DNA of 64,000 nt from Halomonas llamarensis (lineage in GTDB: Bacteria > Pseudomonadota > Gammaproteobacteria > Pseudomonadales > Halomonadaceae), in assembly GCF_023555005.1 (NCBI RefSeq), contig NZ_JAMJPJ010000012.1:1-64000 (forward strand), given 5' to 3'. Of this stretch, positions 10,230-19,440 are shown one piece after another. The number at the start of each line of letters is the position of its first letter. Position 1 is the stretch's first letter. Position numbers and translations under genes: made by a program. Below the pieces are notes generated by a model. That model saw nothing but the letters and a program-made list of their open reading frames with translations. It ran no database searches and was not told the DNA's origin.

Positions 10230-11423
10230 CTAGGAGTCAGAAAGTGTCAGGAGCTGACCTGGTTGTAGCGTATCAGGGCGCTCAATGGCATTTAACCGCA
10301 TAATGTGTTGCTGGGTAAGGTTATGTCGAGCCGCAATAGTGGAGAGGTTGTCGCCACGCTCAACGCGGTAAGTATCCGGAGCGGACGTGGCGACTTGTGC
10401 GCTTTGAGGTTCACCCTGGGAAAGCCTGGCTATCATCTCGTGGCTGGTTTCATCCGGCACTAACAACGTTTGCGCGCTGCGGGGGTCGATGGCGCCATTA
10501 AGTAGCCCAGGGTTAAGCTTGGTGAGAGCGGATTGCTCCACATCCAAAAGCCTTGACGCTTCGCGCAAGGTGAGCGCATGCGATAATTGGACCTTGGCAA
10601 AGGTGGGTTCCGCCTCAATTTCGGGAAGGCTTACGTTATAACGCTCGGGGTTGGCAACAATGGCGGCAATCGCGTGCAGTTTAGGCACGTATTGCATGGT
10701 TTCGTTAGGCAGCTGCAAGTTCCAGTAGTGGCCGCTTTTGCCTTGGCTTTGGGCGTTGCGTACCGCGCGGTTTACCGTGCCAGCGCCGGCGTTATAAGCC
10801 GCTAGCGAAAGGGGAAGGTCGCCTTCGTACCACTGGTCGGCCTGCATCTCGATATAATCAAGCGCAGCTTGGGTCGATGTAATGACGTCCAAACGCCCAT
10901 CGTAGTGGCCGTTACGAACCAAACCCAAGGCATCGCCGGTTCCTGGCATGAATTGCCACAAACCAGCAGCGCCTCGGTGACTGCGGGCGCTGGGGTCAAA
11001 AGAGCTCTCAATGAACGGGATGAGGGCGATTTCCCCGGGTAAGTTACGCGCTTCGACTTGCTGGGTAATAAAGGCGAGCCAAGGCGCTGCGCGCTGGGTA
11101 ATGGTCGCGATGTTCTCAGGGCTTGAGCGGTAATGCGCTATCCATTGATCGACGCGTACTCGAGCTTGCGCTGAGAGTTGTTGATCTTGCCAAGCAAAGC
11201 TTTTGCGCAGTTGGCTCCATGCGTTTTGTGGCTCTAGCGCTAGTGCATCCCAAAAATGAGTCACATAGGTACTGGAAGATGTAGTGTCGGTAGTGGGCGG
11301 CTTGGTAGAGAAGTCAGAGGTAGGCGCTGACGCCTGGGTTTGAACGGAAGCGCAGAGCATCAGAGCTGTGAGAGTGCTGCTAACGCTTAATAGCAAACGT
11401 TGCCGAGTTATGCGGTTCGTCAT
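10230..11423 (-). CDS. mltD: Membrane-bound lytic murein transglycosylase D
   Basis: Cleaves glycan strands of peptidoglycan. The N-terminus has a secretion signal (LMLCASVQTQASA; the cysteine at 24 is not in a clear lipobox). The SLT catalytic domain contains E139 in the block IPFIESSFDP followed by GAAGLWQFMPGTG. The C-terminus carries one well-formed LysM domain (YRVERGDNLSTIAARHN, last 48 residues) preceded by a degenerate LysM-like segment. At 397 residues it is shorter than E. coli MltD (452). It is adjacent to gloB, as in E. coli. Confidence 0.9.
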   Translation of the reverse strand: MTNRITRQRLLLSVSSTLTALMLCASVQTQASAPTSDFSTKPPTTDTTSSSTYVTHFWDALALEPQNAWSQLRKSFAWQDQQLSAQARVRVDQWIAHYRSSPENIATITQRAAPWLAFITQQVEARNLPGEIALIPFIESSFDPSARSHRGAAGLWQFMPGTGDALGLVRNGHYDGRLDVITSTQAALDYIEMQADQWYEGDLPLSLAAYNAGAGTVNRAVRNAQSQGKSGHYWNLQLPNETMQYVPKLHAIAAIVANPERYNVSLPEIEAEPTFAKVQLSHALTLREASRLLDVEQSALTKLNPGLLNGAIDPRSAQTLLVPDETSHEMIARLSQGEPQSAQVATSAPDTYRVERGDNLSTIAARHNLTQQHIMRLNAIERPDTLQPGQLLTLSDS

Positions 11424-11450
11424 AGGCGATGTTGGGTCTTCGATAGTTGA

Positions 11451-12218
11451 CTAAAAACGGTTCTTCCACTCGCGAAGAGTGGTGAACGTTGCGAGATCGT
11501 CATCCGTTGGCCCTTCGTTACCGGCTGCCTGGCGCACGCTCGGCGTGCTCAAACGCAAGTAGGGGTTGATGGTCAGCTCGCGTCCTATCGTGCTGGGTAG
11601 CGTGGGGCGCTCGAGTGATCGCGCCTTGTCGCATTCCTGTAACGCGTATTTAACGTCTTCGTTTTCGGGGTCAGCTTCCCGTGCAAAGCGTAAATTTGCC
11701 TGGGTATATTCATGCCCGGCGAACACGAATGTATCTTCAGGCAACGTGGCAAAACGCTTAAGCGCTGCGTGCATTTGTTCCGGCGTGCCTTCAAACAGGC
11801 GGCCACAGCCAGCGCAAAAGAGGGCGTCACCACAAAATAGAAGCGGCGGTATCCCCGCGGTGAAAAAACTAATATGGTCTAATGTATGACCTGGTGTTGC
11901 CATCACTTCAAACAAACGTCCCATGACGCGGATTTCATCCCCTTCGCCAACGGGGTCGCTAATGCCTTTAATCGACGGATTGTCAGGGCCAATCACTCGC
12001 GGTGAATAGCGCTTAATCAATTCATCTAAACCATCCGTGTGGTCAGGATGGTGATGAGTAATCAATATCGTTTCAAGGGTGAGTGACTCGCGCTCAAGCA
12101 ACTCGATGACCGGCGCCGCCTCACCAGGATCCACGATACAAACGCCATGACTGGCATCTTGTCGTAGCAACCAAATATAGTTGTCGCTTAAGGCGGGAAT
12201 GGGTGTCACGCTCAGCAT
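11451..12218 (-). CDS. gloB: Hydroxyacylglutathione hydrolase (glyoxalase II)
   Basis: Second step of methylglyoxal detoxification, hydrolysing S-D-lactoylglutathione to D-lactate and glutathione. Metallo-beta-lactamase fold of 255 residues. The di-metal motif THHHPDH gives H55, H57, D59 and H60. ATPGHTLDHISF and FAGHEYT provide further ligands. Divergent from the yafS-rnhA-dnaQ genes, the same arrangement as in E. coli. Confidence 0.95.
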   Translation of the reverse strand: MLSVTPIPALSDNYIWLLRQDASHGVCIVDPGEAAPVIELLERESLTLETILITHHHPDHTDGLDELIKRYSPRVIGPDNPSIKGISDPVGEGDEIRVMGRLFEVMATPGHTLDHISFFTAGIPPLLFCGDALFCAGCGRLFEGTPEQMHAALKRFATLPEDTFVFAGHEYTQANLRFAREADPENEDVKYALQECDKARSLERPTLPSTIGRELTINPYLRLSTPSVRQAAGNEGPTDDDLATFTTLREWKNRF

Positions 12219-12286
12219 GCGAGGATCCTTTAGATCTAGATATTAACGACGTCAAAAAGCCGTTACTTTGGAGGTATGCGCTGTTT

Positions 12287-13156
12287 ATGTCAAATTCCCA
12301 CACGGCCGACTCATTGACGCAGCGGCTTGAACATAGCCAGCGTTTCTGGACGTCTGATGCAGGTAAAGCGTTGAGCGGCGCTCAACGTGCCTGTCTTGGC
12401 CCGGTCATTGAAGCGCGCAGTGGTGGCCACTCGTTGGAGATGACCATGGGGCCCTCCTTACTAGGCTTATCGGCGGTACCTCATGTAATTGAATGGGTGC
12501 CCACGCGCGCCCAGGCCAAAGAACCATCAAGCCTTATATGCCCGCCGAACGAGCTGGCGCTGCCTGACGCGTGTTTGGATATCAGTCTCATTCATCACTG
12601 GTTGGAACATTTTCCTGACGCCGAGCAAGCCTTACTAGAAGCCGCAAGGGTCACCGCTGATCACGGTATCTTGATTATTTTTGGCTTTAACCCGCTAAGC
12701 ATTAATCATCTAGCTCGGCGGTTTTTGCCTGGACGACGCGGTGTTCCCCGCAATGATACAGAGACACATATCGCGCGCGCGCGCTGGCACTCTACATCAC
12801 AGCTGACCCAGTGGTTAGAGTTTGTCGATTTTACCATCGAGCGCGTAGACTATTGCGGTTTCCACTGCCCTATTTTTTGCCCAACCAAAAAAGCCCGGTG
12901 TCGTGAGTCATGGGAAGCATGGGGGCGTCGACTTAACGTCCCCTTAGGCGAAAGCTATATGGTTCAAGCCAAGCGTAAACAACCGCAAGCCCCTACAAAA
13001 CGTGTCCAGTTTGGCGTCAATCCTACGGCGGCGACGCATTCTTTGGGAGTGGCGCGTGGCTCAAGCCGCTCGGCAACTTATCGAGAACATTGTCGAGCAC
13101 AACAAAGCTCGGCTCATCAAACGTCGGTAGATCACAACGAGGAATCTAAGCGTTGA
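12287..13156 (+). CDS. SAM-dependent methyltransferase, YafS-like
   Basis: A class I methyltransferase-type protein of 289 residues by family resemblance. The block [20 protein letters not shown] matches motif IV of Methyltransf_11 proteins and is followed by [11 protein letters not shown] and RRFLPGRR. Its place between gloB and rnhA matches yafS of E. coli, whose substrate is unknown. GGAGG lies 11 bases before the chosen ATG. The frame is open back to 12203, but that would overlap the divergent gloB. The last 60 residues are polar, probably disordered, and overlap rnhA by four bases. Confidence 0.8.
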   Translation: MSNSHTADSLTQRLEHSQRFWTSDAGKALSGAQRACLGPVIEARSGGHSLEMTMGPSLLGLSAVPHVIEWVPTRAQAKEPSSLICPPNELALPDACLDISLIHHWLEHFPDAEQALLEAARVTADHGILIIFGFNPLSINHLARRFLPGRRGVPRNDTETHIARARWHSTSQLTQWLEFVDFTIERVDYCGFHCPIFCPTKKARCRESWEAWGRRLNVPLGESYMVQAKRKQPQAPTKRVQFGVNPTAATHSLGVARGSSRSATYREHCRAQQSSAHQTSVDHNEESKR

Positions 13157-13623
13157 GTAATGAAGAAAAACCGCCCCGGCCGCAGGTAACGGTGTATACC
13201 GATGGCGCCTGCCGAGGTAACCCCGGGCCTGGCGGGTGGGGCGTGGTGTTACAAAGCGGCGAACATGAAAAAACGCTTTATGGCTACGAAGCGCTCACCA
13301 CCAATAACCGGATGGAACTGATGGCGGCTATCTCGGCGTTGCGTACGCTAAATCAGTCTTGCGATGTCGCGCTGTGGACCGACTCGCAGTATGTGCGCCA
13401 AGGAATCACCCAATGGATTCACAACTGGCTGAAACGTGGCTGGAAAACGGCTGCTAAACAACCGGTAAAAAATGCCGAACTGTGGCAAATGCTGCACGAA
13501 GAGACTCAACGTCACCATGTTGAGTGGCACTGGGTGAAAGGTCACAGCGGGCATCCTGGTAATGAGAAAGCGGACGCGCTAGCCAATACCGCGATTGACG
13601 AGCATGTTGAAAGGAGGGCCTGA
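13153..13623 (+). CDS. rnhA: Ribonuclease HI
   Basis: Removes RNA from RNA-DNA hybrids. 156 residues with the four catalytic acids visible: D17 ([17 protein letters not shown]), E55 ([10 protein letters not shown]), D77 (LWTDSQYV) and D141 (EKADALAN), plus the loop histidine in [10 protein letters not shown]. The start codon is TTG inside TTGA, overlapping the yafS stop. No in-frame ATG lies nearby. The stop overlaps the dnaQ ATG. This is the usual rnhA-dnaQ pairing. Confidence 0.96.
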   Translation: MSNEEKPPRPQVTVYTDGACRGNPGPGGWGVVLQSGEHEKTLYGYEALTTNNRMELMAAISALRTLNQSCDVALWTDSQYVRQGITQWIHNWLKRGWKTAAKQPVKNAELWQMLHEETQRHHVEWHWVKGHSGHPGNEKADALANTAIDEHVERRA

Positions 13624-14351
13624 TGCGCCAGATCGTATTAGACACTGAAACCACCGGTATCGATCCTAAACAAGGCCACCGGTTGGTCGAGATTGGCGCG
13701 ATTGAGATGGTCAATCGTCGCTTTACGGGCCGCACTTATCACCAATACATCAATCCAGAACGGCATATTGATGCTGAAGTTGTTGCCGTTCATGGGATTG
13801 ATAACGAGCGCGTGGCCGACGAGCCAGTGTTTGCGCAAGTGGCCGACGCGTTTTGGGAATTTATTCAAGGCGCAGAGTTGGTGATTCATAACGCGGCGTT
13901 TGACGTCGGCTTTATCGATCACGAATTTTCCATGCTTAACCAAAAGCGTGGATCGCCTGCCTTGGGGCCGGTCGCCGAGTCTTGCCGTATTCTTGATACC
14001 TTAGAAATGGCGCGGCAAAAGCACCCTGGTCAGCGTAACAACCTGGATGCGCTGTGTAAGCGCTACGCTATTGATAACGGCCGTCGAGTGTTACACGGCG
14101 CGCTATTGGACGCCGAGATTTTGGCGGAAGTCTATCTGTCGATGACGGGCGGGCAGACGGCGCTCACATTGGATGCGGGCAGCCAGAATACCAATAAGCG
14201 CGATAGTGCCAGTCAAGGACTCTCCATTCAGCGTTTAGCGTTGGAGCCGGGGCAGCTGCGCGTGATTCGTCCGAGTGAGTCAGAACGTGAAGCCCATCGC
14301 GCTAAGTGCGATGCGCATCAACTGCACTGGCCTGAGGATGCCCATGCTTAG
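13623..14351 (+). CDS. dnaQ: DNA polymerase III epsilon subunit (proofreading exonuclease)
   Basis: A DEDDh 3'-5' exonuclease of 242 residues. D7 and E9 are in VLDTETTGIDP, the next acidic block is IHNAAFDVGFIDHEF, and the terminal His/Asp are in HGALLDAEILAEVYL. The C-terminal tail (residues about 190-242) would bind the polymerase alpha subunit. The ATG shares bases with the rnhA stop (TGATG). Confidence 0.95.
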   Translation: MRQIVLDTETTGIDPKQGHRLVEIGAIEMVNRRFTGRTYHQYINPERHIDAEVVAVHGIDNERVADEPVFAQVADAFWEFIQGAELVIHNAAFDVGFIDHEFSMLNQKRGSPALGPVAESCRILDTLEMARQKHPGQRNNLDALCKRYAIDNGRRVLHGALLDAEILAEVYLSMTGGQTALTLDAGSQNTNKRDSASQGLSIQRLALEPGQLRVIRPSESEREAHRAKCDAHQLHWPEDAHA

Positions 14352-15135
14352 GCGAGAAATCCCTACTCAAGAGGATGCTGGGCGTGTTGTTGTGTTGGCA
14401 AAAAGCAAACTGGCACCCGCTTGTTTATCCGACAGCAGTGAGCTGTACACACCTTTGCAGCCTTGGCAAACCTGGGATGCGAGTATGCAGCCGCTTTGCT
14501 ATTGGGATGACGAGCCAGTGGCGTTGAAAGTCGTGTCTCAGCCAGAAGACGACTGGATCGACGGTCGTCAGTGGATGGCGGAGCTACCGAGTCGTTGGTT
14601 TAGTTTGCTATCAACTGCCTTGCAGGTAGGCGCGTGGCTCGAGAATCACCGTTTTTGCGGTCGCTGCGGTTCACCCGCGACAAAACTTGAGGCCGAATTC
14701 GCGATGCACTGCCATGCGTGTGGCCATCGTAATTACCCGCGTATTTCGCCGTGTATTATCACGCTGGTGACCTATGGCGAATCGTTGTTGTTAGCGCGCA
14801 GCCCGCGCTTCCCACCAGGGCGTTACTCGACGCTGGCGGGTTTTATCGAACCTGGCGAGTCGGCAGAAGAGGCAGTACACCGAGAAGTGTTCGAAGAGGT
14901 CGGCGTGTATGTTGATCAACTGCGTTACTTCCAAAGTCAGCCCTGGCCCTTTCCGCACTCATTGATGCTGGGTTACTTTGCTGAAGCCACCACGAAGCGT
15001 ATCCGCATTGATGGCGTCGAAATTGCCGATGCGGCTTGGTTTTCACCTCGACAGCTGCCCATGCTACCACCCCCTTACTCTATTTCCCGCGAGCTTATTG
15101 AGGTGCATCTGGCTAAATGGGATAAAAATCCATAA
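14344..15135 (+). CDS. nudC: NAD(H) pyrophosphatase / RNA-decapping enzyme NudC
   Basis: Hydrolyses NADH to NMNH and AMP, and removes NAD caps from RNA in E. coli. 263 residues from the ATG at 14344, which lies eight bases inside dnaQ. A zinc ribbon (CGRCG then CHACGH), the Nudix box GFIEPGESAEEAVHREVFEE and the NudC signature SQPWPFPHSLMLGY are all present. It ends the overlapping yafS-rnhA-dnaQ-nudC chain. A strong bidirectional hairpin follows. Confidence 0.94.
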   Translation: MLRREIPTQEDAGRVVVLAKSKLAPACLSDSSELYTPLQPWQTWDASMQPLCYWDDEPVALKVVSQPEDDWIDGRQWMAELPSRWFSLLSTALQVGAWLENHRFCGRCGSPATKLEAEFAMHCHACGHRNYPRISPCIITLVTYGESLLLARSPRFPPGRYSTLAGFIEPGESAEEAVHREVFEEVGVYVDQLRYFQSQPWPFPHSLMLGYFAEATTKRIRIDGVEIADAAWFSPRQLPMLPPPYSISRELIEVHLAKWDKNP

Positions 15136-15151
15136 GGGGTACTTAAACATT

Positions 15152-15188
15152 AAAACGGCACCGGCTAGCACTAGCTCGGTGCCGTTTT
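15152..15188. terminator. Bidirectional intrinsic terminator between nudC and the SCP2 gene
   Basis: AAAACGGCACCG (15152-15163) pairs with CGGTGCCGTTTT (15177-15188). The inner bases GCTAG and CTAGC pair as well, with a single bulged T. The A- and T-rich flanks give a U-run in both directions, serving the two convergent genes. Confidence 0.88.
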
Positions 15189-15211
15189 GGGTGCTTGACG
15201 TGATGAGAATT

Positions 15212-15523
15212 TTACTCGCTTGGGAAAAGTGACGTCAGCTTGGTGGCGAGCATGACGTTTCCAGTGGCTTTAAGCTTACCGGTCATGAACGCTGTCATAC
15301 CATTAACATCACCGCTCATAATGCCTTTTAGCGTGTCGGTGGTGAGGCTTAGGCTGACAGAAGGATCATCGTGCTCGCCTTCTTGAATGTCTAAGGTGCC
15401 GTCCTGAATATTCAGGTAGTAATCCTCGGCATCGGTAAAGTGAAATTGAAATATGTCGTTCATGCCTTCCGCGGCTTCAGGGTTAAACCGAGCTTTTAGT
15501 TTTTCTAACGTTGTTGATGACAT
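15212..15523 (-). CDS. SCP2 sterol-binding domain protein
   Basis: A stand-alone SCP2 domain of 103 residues. The pattern FHFTDAEDYYLNIQDGTL, then a D-P-S-V-S-L-S-L-T strand and a GDVNGMTAFMTGKLKATG loop, is diagnostic. Such proteins bind lipids or acyl chains in a hydrophobic pocket. The physiological ligand in bacteria is unclear. No signal peptide, so cytoplasmic. Monocistronic, convergent with nudC. Confidence 0.88.
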   Translation of the reverse strand: MSSTTLEKLKARFNPEAAEGMNDIFQFHFTDAEDYYLNIQDGTLDIQEGEHDDPSVSLSLTTDTLKGIMSGDVNGMTAFMTGKLKATGNVMLATKLTSLFPSE

Positions 15524-15651
15524 AGTGTAATGCGTCCTTGGGGGTGTATGTATGGATACCGATGAGGGTATTTAAAACAAGTGTTTTAATCAAGTACGGA
15601 TAATGGTGAAATCAGCAATATGAGCACAATGATAAAACAAGGAGATGGCCA

Positions 15652-16695
15652 GTGAGCGAGTGGATAATCGAGCAAGGAACGTTTTTGCTCCAGACTCTAG
15701 TGGTCGTGGCGTTAATCGGAATCGGCGTCATGGTGGTGATGCGAGCAAAAGAAGGGGCGGATCAGTCCCTCACGCTGCGCATTGATACGTTAAATGATCA
15801 GCGCCGTTATCGACGGCGCCGACTGAAAATGGCTGCTATTGCGCCAAGTCAGCGTAAAAAGTTGGTGAAAGTCTTTCGCCGAGATGACAAAACACGAGAA
15901 AAATCGACGTCCAAAAAAAGTGAAGATAGCGCCGAACCACGTATTTGGGTGCTGGATTTTCATGGGGATATCAGAGCCTCTGCCACTGAGCACTTTGCTG
16001 AGGAAATTTCAGCCATTATTGATGTTGCCGACGCCAGCGATGAAATCGTCGTGCGCTTAGAGTCAGGTGGCGGGCTTGTACATGCCTACGGCCTAGCCGC
16101 GGCACAGATAGACCGGTTACGAGAGGCTGGCCTGACGACAACGGTATGTATTGATAAAGTGGCGGCCAGCGGCGGTTATCTAATGGCGTGCAGTGCGACG
16201 CATATTAAAGCAGCTCCTTTTGCCGTGATCGGTTCAATTGGTGTGGTTGCCCAGGTGCCCAATATTCATCGTTTACTTAAGCGACACAATATTGATGTGG
16301 AGCTTTTAACCGCAGGGAAATATAAGCGCACGTTGACAGTGTTGGGGGAGAACACTGACGAAGGACGTGAGAAGTTTATCGATGATCTAGAAAACACACA
16401 CCGGCTTTTTAAAGCGCATGTAGCTGAGCGCCGCCCAGAAATGGACATCGACAGCTTAGCGACCGGGGAAATTTGGTACGGCAGTGAAGCACTCCAATGC
16501 AAGCTCGTTGATAGTGTGCAAACCAGCGAGGCGTATCTTTTCGAGCGGATGCAAGACGCGCATGTGTTTCGCGTTGCATTAGAGCCGCCACAAACCTTAA
16601 GCCGAAAATTGGGGGTGACCGTCTCTCATGGTATTGAGCAGGCAGGCTTAAAAGCGTTGGGTGTGTTGGAGGCATCCCGCTGGTATAAGCAGTAA
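15652..16695 (+). CDS. sohB: SohB-type inner-membrane serine protease (S49 family)
   Basis: A 347-residue S49 peptidase. An N-terminal anchor covers residues about 12-30. A basic stretch (RRYRRRRLK) follows, then the protease domain with S173 in KVAASGGYLMAC and a lysine in AGKYKRTLTVLGEN, the predicted Ser/Lys dyad. SohB may clean up signal peptides or membrane proteins. The start is GTG with AAGGAG ten bases upstream. Confidence 0.92.
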   Translation: MSEWIIEQGTFLLQTLVVVALIGIGVMVVMRAKEGADQSLTLRIDTLNDQRRYRRRRLKMAAIAPSQRKKLVKVFRRDDKTREKSTSKKSEDSAEPRIWVLDFHGDIRASATEHFAEEISAIIDVADASDEIVVRLESGGGLVHAYGLAAAQIDRLREAGLTTTVCIDKVAASGGYLMACSATHIKAAPFAVIGSIGVVAQVPNIHRLLKRHNIDVELLTAGKYKRTLTVLGENTDEGREKFIDDLENTHRLFKAHVAERRPEMDIDSLATGEIWYGSEALQCKLVDSVQTSEAYLFERMQDAHVFRVALEPPQTLSRKLGVTVSHGIEQAGLKALGVLEASRWYKQ

Positions 16696-16710
16696 GTTAT
16701 AAGCTAAGCG

Positions 16711-17031
16711 CTAGTGGCAAAACTGAGCTGCTAGCGTCTCTACCATGGCTTTTGCCCCATCACTTGTCAGCGAATAGTAAATAGTTTGTGATTCGCGCCG
16801 GGTATGCACCAGATTATCACGGCGCAAAATCGCAAGATGCTGAGAAAGCGCCGATTGGCTTAATGTGAGTTGCTGATTTATCTGCGTGACTGATAGTTCC
16901 CTCTCTAGCAGCAAACACACGATTTGTAATCTTTTTTCATTTGCCATGGCTTTTAACAGTAATGTGGATTGCTCAATGGCTCGGCTATTTTGTGCCAGCA
17001 AATCAGCGGCGGCGCTCTGGGATAAGGGCAT
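16711..17031 (-). CDS. ArsR/SmtB-family transcriptional regulator
   Basis: A 106-residue winged-helix repressor. The recognition region LTLSQSALSQHLAILRRDNL and wing RRESQTIYYSLT are clear. C39 (IVCLLLERELS) and a C-terminal cysteine (QFCH) are present; redox or persulfide sensors of this family use cysteines near such positions, but metal or persulfide sensing is only inferred. AGGAG lies upstream of the ATG. It is divergent from prpE across 292 bases and may regulate that side. Confidence 0.85.
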   Translation of the reverse strand: MPLSQSAAADLLAQNSRAIEQSTLLLKAMANEKRLQIVCLLLERELSVTQINQQLTLSQSALSQHLAILRRDNLVHTRRESQTIYYSLTSDGAKAMVETLAAQFCH

Positions 17032-17323
17032 AGGAAACTCCTAGCGTACACGGTGCAATGCGGTGTTATATCTTATGTATGTGGCAATGTAATGTTCGGT
17101 AATTTAGTAAGTCTTGTCCAAACCGCTAATTAACGTTTAATCAATGGTAGTAAAAATATGTTTGTTGACAATATTTAAGAATTTATACGCTTTTAGTCGG
17201 ATTTTAGCCCATAGTATGACGGATATTTCCCCGCTTTCTTTATAAAGTGTCAACAATCATGCTGGCGCTTCTATTTGTTGTAGCGCTGCTTACCGTTGAC
17301 AAGCACTGACATGCAGGGAACTT

Positions 17324-19234
17324 ATGAGCCGTTATCAGCAAGAATTCCAGCACGCCACGCAAACCCCGGAGACATTCTGGGCAGAGCAGGCTAAACGAAT
17401 CCCATGGTTTACGCCGCCGTCGACGATCCTGTCGTATGACGAACACCAGCATGCCCGCTGGTTCGGTGATGGCGAAATGAATATTTCCTATGCAGCGCTT
17501 GATTATCATGTTGAACAAGGGCGTGGAGAGCAGCCCGCTATTTATTGGGACTCCCCGGTCACTGGTAAAAAAGCCACGATTACCTACTCAGAGATGCGTG
17601 ATCGCGTAGCCTATTTCGCCGGAGGGCTACAAGCGCTTGGTGTTGAAAAGGGGGACCGCGTTGTTATCTACATGCCAATGATCCCGGAAGCGTTGGTCGC
17701 CATGTTTGCCTGTGCCCGGCTAGGGGCGATTCATTCGGCTGTGTTTGGTGGTTTTGCGCCTAACGAACTGGCTGTGCGCATTGAAGACGCGCAGCCAAAG
17801 GTCGTGGTGGCGGCTTCGTGTGGGGTCGAGGTTAATAAGGTCTTGCCTTACAAACCAATCATCGACCATGCGATTGAACTAAGTACACATAAACCCGATG
17901 CGTGTGTTGTCTTTCAGCGTAAAGAGCATCTGGCAGAGCTGGGTGAGCGCGACCATGACTGGGCAGCATTGGTTGAAAAAGCCCCTTACGCCGAATGCAT
18001 GCCAGTTAAAGGCACAGACCCGTTGTACGTGCTGTATACCTCCGGTACCACGGGTAAGCCAAAAGGGGTGGTGCGGGATACGGCAGGCTACGCGGTGGCG
18101 CTTGCGTACTCAATGGAAGTGATTTATGACGTCGAGCCGGGCGATGTGTTCTTCTCCGCCTCTGATGTTGGCTGGGTCGTAGGGCACTCCTATATTGTTT
18201 ATGCGCCGCTGCTGCGTGGCTGCACCACCGTGGTGTATGAAGGTAAGCCGGTAAAAACACCGGATGCCGGTGCTTTTTGGCGTTTGATCGAAGAGTACAA
18301 GGTAAAAAGCTTCTTTACCGCGCCGACTGCCTTTCGGGCGATCAAAAAAGAAGATCCCGATGCCAAGCTGCTAGAGCAGTACGATATCAGTAGTTTGAAA
18401 AACCTCTACCTGGCCGGTGAGCGTCTCGACCCGCCTACGTTTCACTGGCTTGATGACCTGCTTGACGTGCCGGTCATCGACCACTGGTGGCAAACTGAAA
18501 CCGGCTGGCCCATCGCCGCTAATGTGCCGGGCCTTGAGCCGATGCCAACCAAGGCTGGTTCAGCGACCGTTCCAGTACCGGGCTTTAACGTGCAAATTCT
18601 TGACCGTGACGGTGATCAGGCCAATGCTATGGAGCAAGGTAGCGTGGTGATCAAACAGCCGATGCCGCCGGGGTGTTTGGTGGGCGTGTGGGGGGATTCC
18701 CAGCGGTTCCATAGTGCGTATATGGCAGCTTTTCCCGGCTACTATTTAACCGGTGATGGTGGCTATTTTGACGACGAGGGGTATCTTTTCATCATGGGCC
18801 GTACCGACGATGTCATAAACGTCGCTGGGCACCGTCTCTCTACCGGTGAAATGGAAGAAGTGGTGGGGGCTCATCCGGCGGTGGCTGAGTGTGCGGTGAT
18901 TGGTATCCATGATGAGCTTAAGGGTCAGCTACCAGTAGGGTTAGTGATTCCCAAAGACGGCTTTGATGGTGATGAAACTACGCTGGAAAACGAGCTTATC
19001 GCACGCGTTCGTGATCAAATTGGCCCGATTGCTTGTTTCAAACAGGTACTGGTAGTTAATCGCTTACCCAAGACACGTTCCGGTAAGATTTTGCGCAAAC
19101 TGCTGCGAAACATTGCCGATGGTAAAGAGTTTGGCGTGCCGTCCACCATTGATGACCCGACCAGCTTGGAAGATGTACACGGCGCAATGCGCGAACGCTC
19201 TGTCGGCGCAGCGGATAAAGCCACGCCGGTATAA
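17324..19234 (+). CDS. prpE: Propionyl-CoA synthetase
   Basis: An AMP-forming acyl-CoA synthetase of 636 residues converting propionate, ATP and CoA to propionyl-CoA. The P-loop-like motif YTSGTTGKPKG is at about 238-248. The A10 motif KTRSGKILR carries catalytic K588, a lysine known to be acetylated in this family. The N-terminal text ISYAALDYHVEQGRGEQPAI favours PrpE over Acs. No other prp genes are adjacent, so it stands alone here. A Pat-type acetyltransferase and an HDAC-like deacetylase are encoded 9-10 kb downstream. Confidence 0.88.
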   Translation: MSRYQQEFQHATQTPETFWAEQAKRIPWFTPPSTILSYDEHQHARWFGDGEMNISYAALDYHVEQGRGEQPAIYWDSPVTGKKATITYSEMRDRVAYFAGGLQALGVEKGDRVVIYMPMIPEALVAMFACARLGAIHSAVFGGFAPNELAVRIEDAQPKVVVAASCGVEVNKVLPYKPIIDHAIELSTHKPDACVVFQRKEHLAELGERDHDWAALVEKAPYAECMPVKGTDPLYVLYTSGTTGKPKGVVRDTAGYAVALAYSMEVIYDVEPGDVFFSASDVGWVVGHSYIVYAPLLRGCTTVVYEGKPVKTPDAGAFWRLIEEYKVKSFFTAPTAFRAIKKEDPDAKLLEQYDISSLKNLYLAGERLDPPTFHWLDDLLDVPVIDHWWQTETGWPIAANVPGLEPMPTKAGSATVPVPGFNVQILDRDGDQANAMEQGSVVIKQPMPPGCLVGVWGDSQRFHSAYMAAFPGYYLTGDGGYFDDEGYLFIMGRTDDVINVAGHRLSTGEMEEVVGAHPAVAECAVIGIHDELKGQLPVGLVIPKDGFDGDETTLENELIARVRDQIGPIACFKQVLVVNRLPKTRSGKILRKLLRNIADGKEFGVPSTIDDPTSLEDVHGAMRERSVGAADKATPV

Positions 19235-19255
19235 ACGCAAGATTAGACCTAAGCT

Positions 19256-19286
19256 AAACCCCCGCCGATAACATCGGCGGGGGTTT
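19256..19286 (+). terminator. Intrinsic terminator after prpE
   Basis: AAACCCCCGCCGAT (19256-19269) pairs perfectly with ATCGGCGGGGGTTT (19273-19286) around a three-base loop. It lies 22 bases after the prpE stop. Confidence 0.88.
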
Positions 19287-19359
19287 ATACCGTTATCTTT
19301 TATGCGCTAATCAATATCTCTTGTAAAAGCTGGAAGGTGAATTCCAAAAGTCAGGTGCG

Positions 19360-19365
19360 TATAAT
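19360..19365 (+). promoter_or_regulatory. Probable -10 element of the yhhQ promoter
   Basis: A perfect TATAAT with a TG two bases upstream (TGCGTATAAT). No good -35 lies at 16-18 bases. Transcription starting about seven bases later would leave a leader of roughly 70 nt carrying the structured region described next. Confidence 0.5.
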
Positions 19366-19391
19366 GCCTCGCGCTGCCCATCACGGGCGAG

Positions 19392-19429
19392 GAGGGTTCC
19401 CTTACCCCTCTTTCACTTAACGAAAAAGG
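19392..19429 (+). promoter_or_regulatory. Candidate preQ1-I-type riboswitch in the yhhQ leader
   Basis: GAGGG (19392-19396) can pair with CCCTC (19406-19410) around a C-rich nine-base loop. The loop bases CCTT (19400-19403) can pair with AAGG (19426-19429) at the end of a downstream A-rich tail, giving an H-type pseudoknot. The same AAGG is the likely ribosome-binding site, 11 bases before the yhhQ ATG. This is the layout of translational preQ1-I riboswitches, and the downstream gene is a queuosine-precursor transporter. The linker after the first stem is longer than usual. A competing upstream hairpin (GCCC/GGGC, about 19376-19387) is possible. Confidence 0.42.
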
Positions 19430-19440
19430 CTATCCTACCT

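Noticed and set aside
17240..17323. Sigma54 (-24/-12) promoter before prpE
   Set aside because: TGGCGC is followed at the right distance by TTTG rather than TTGC; the match is too weak to report.
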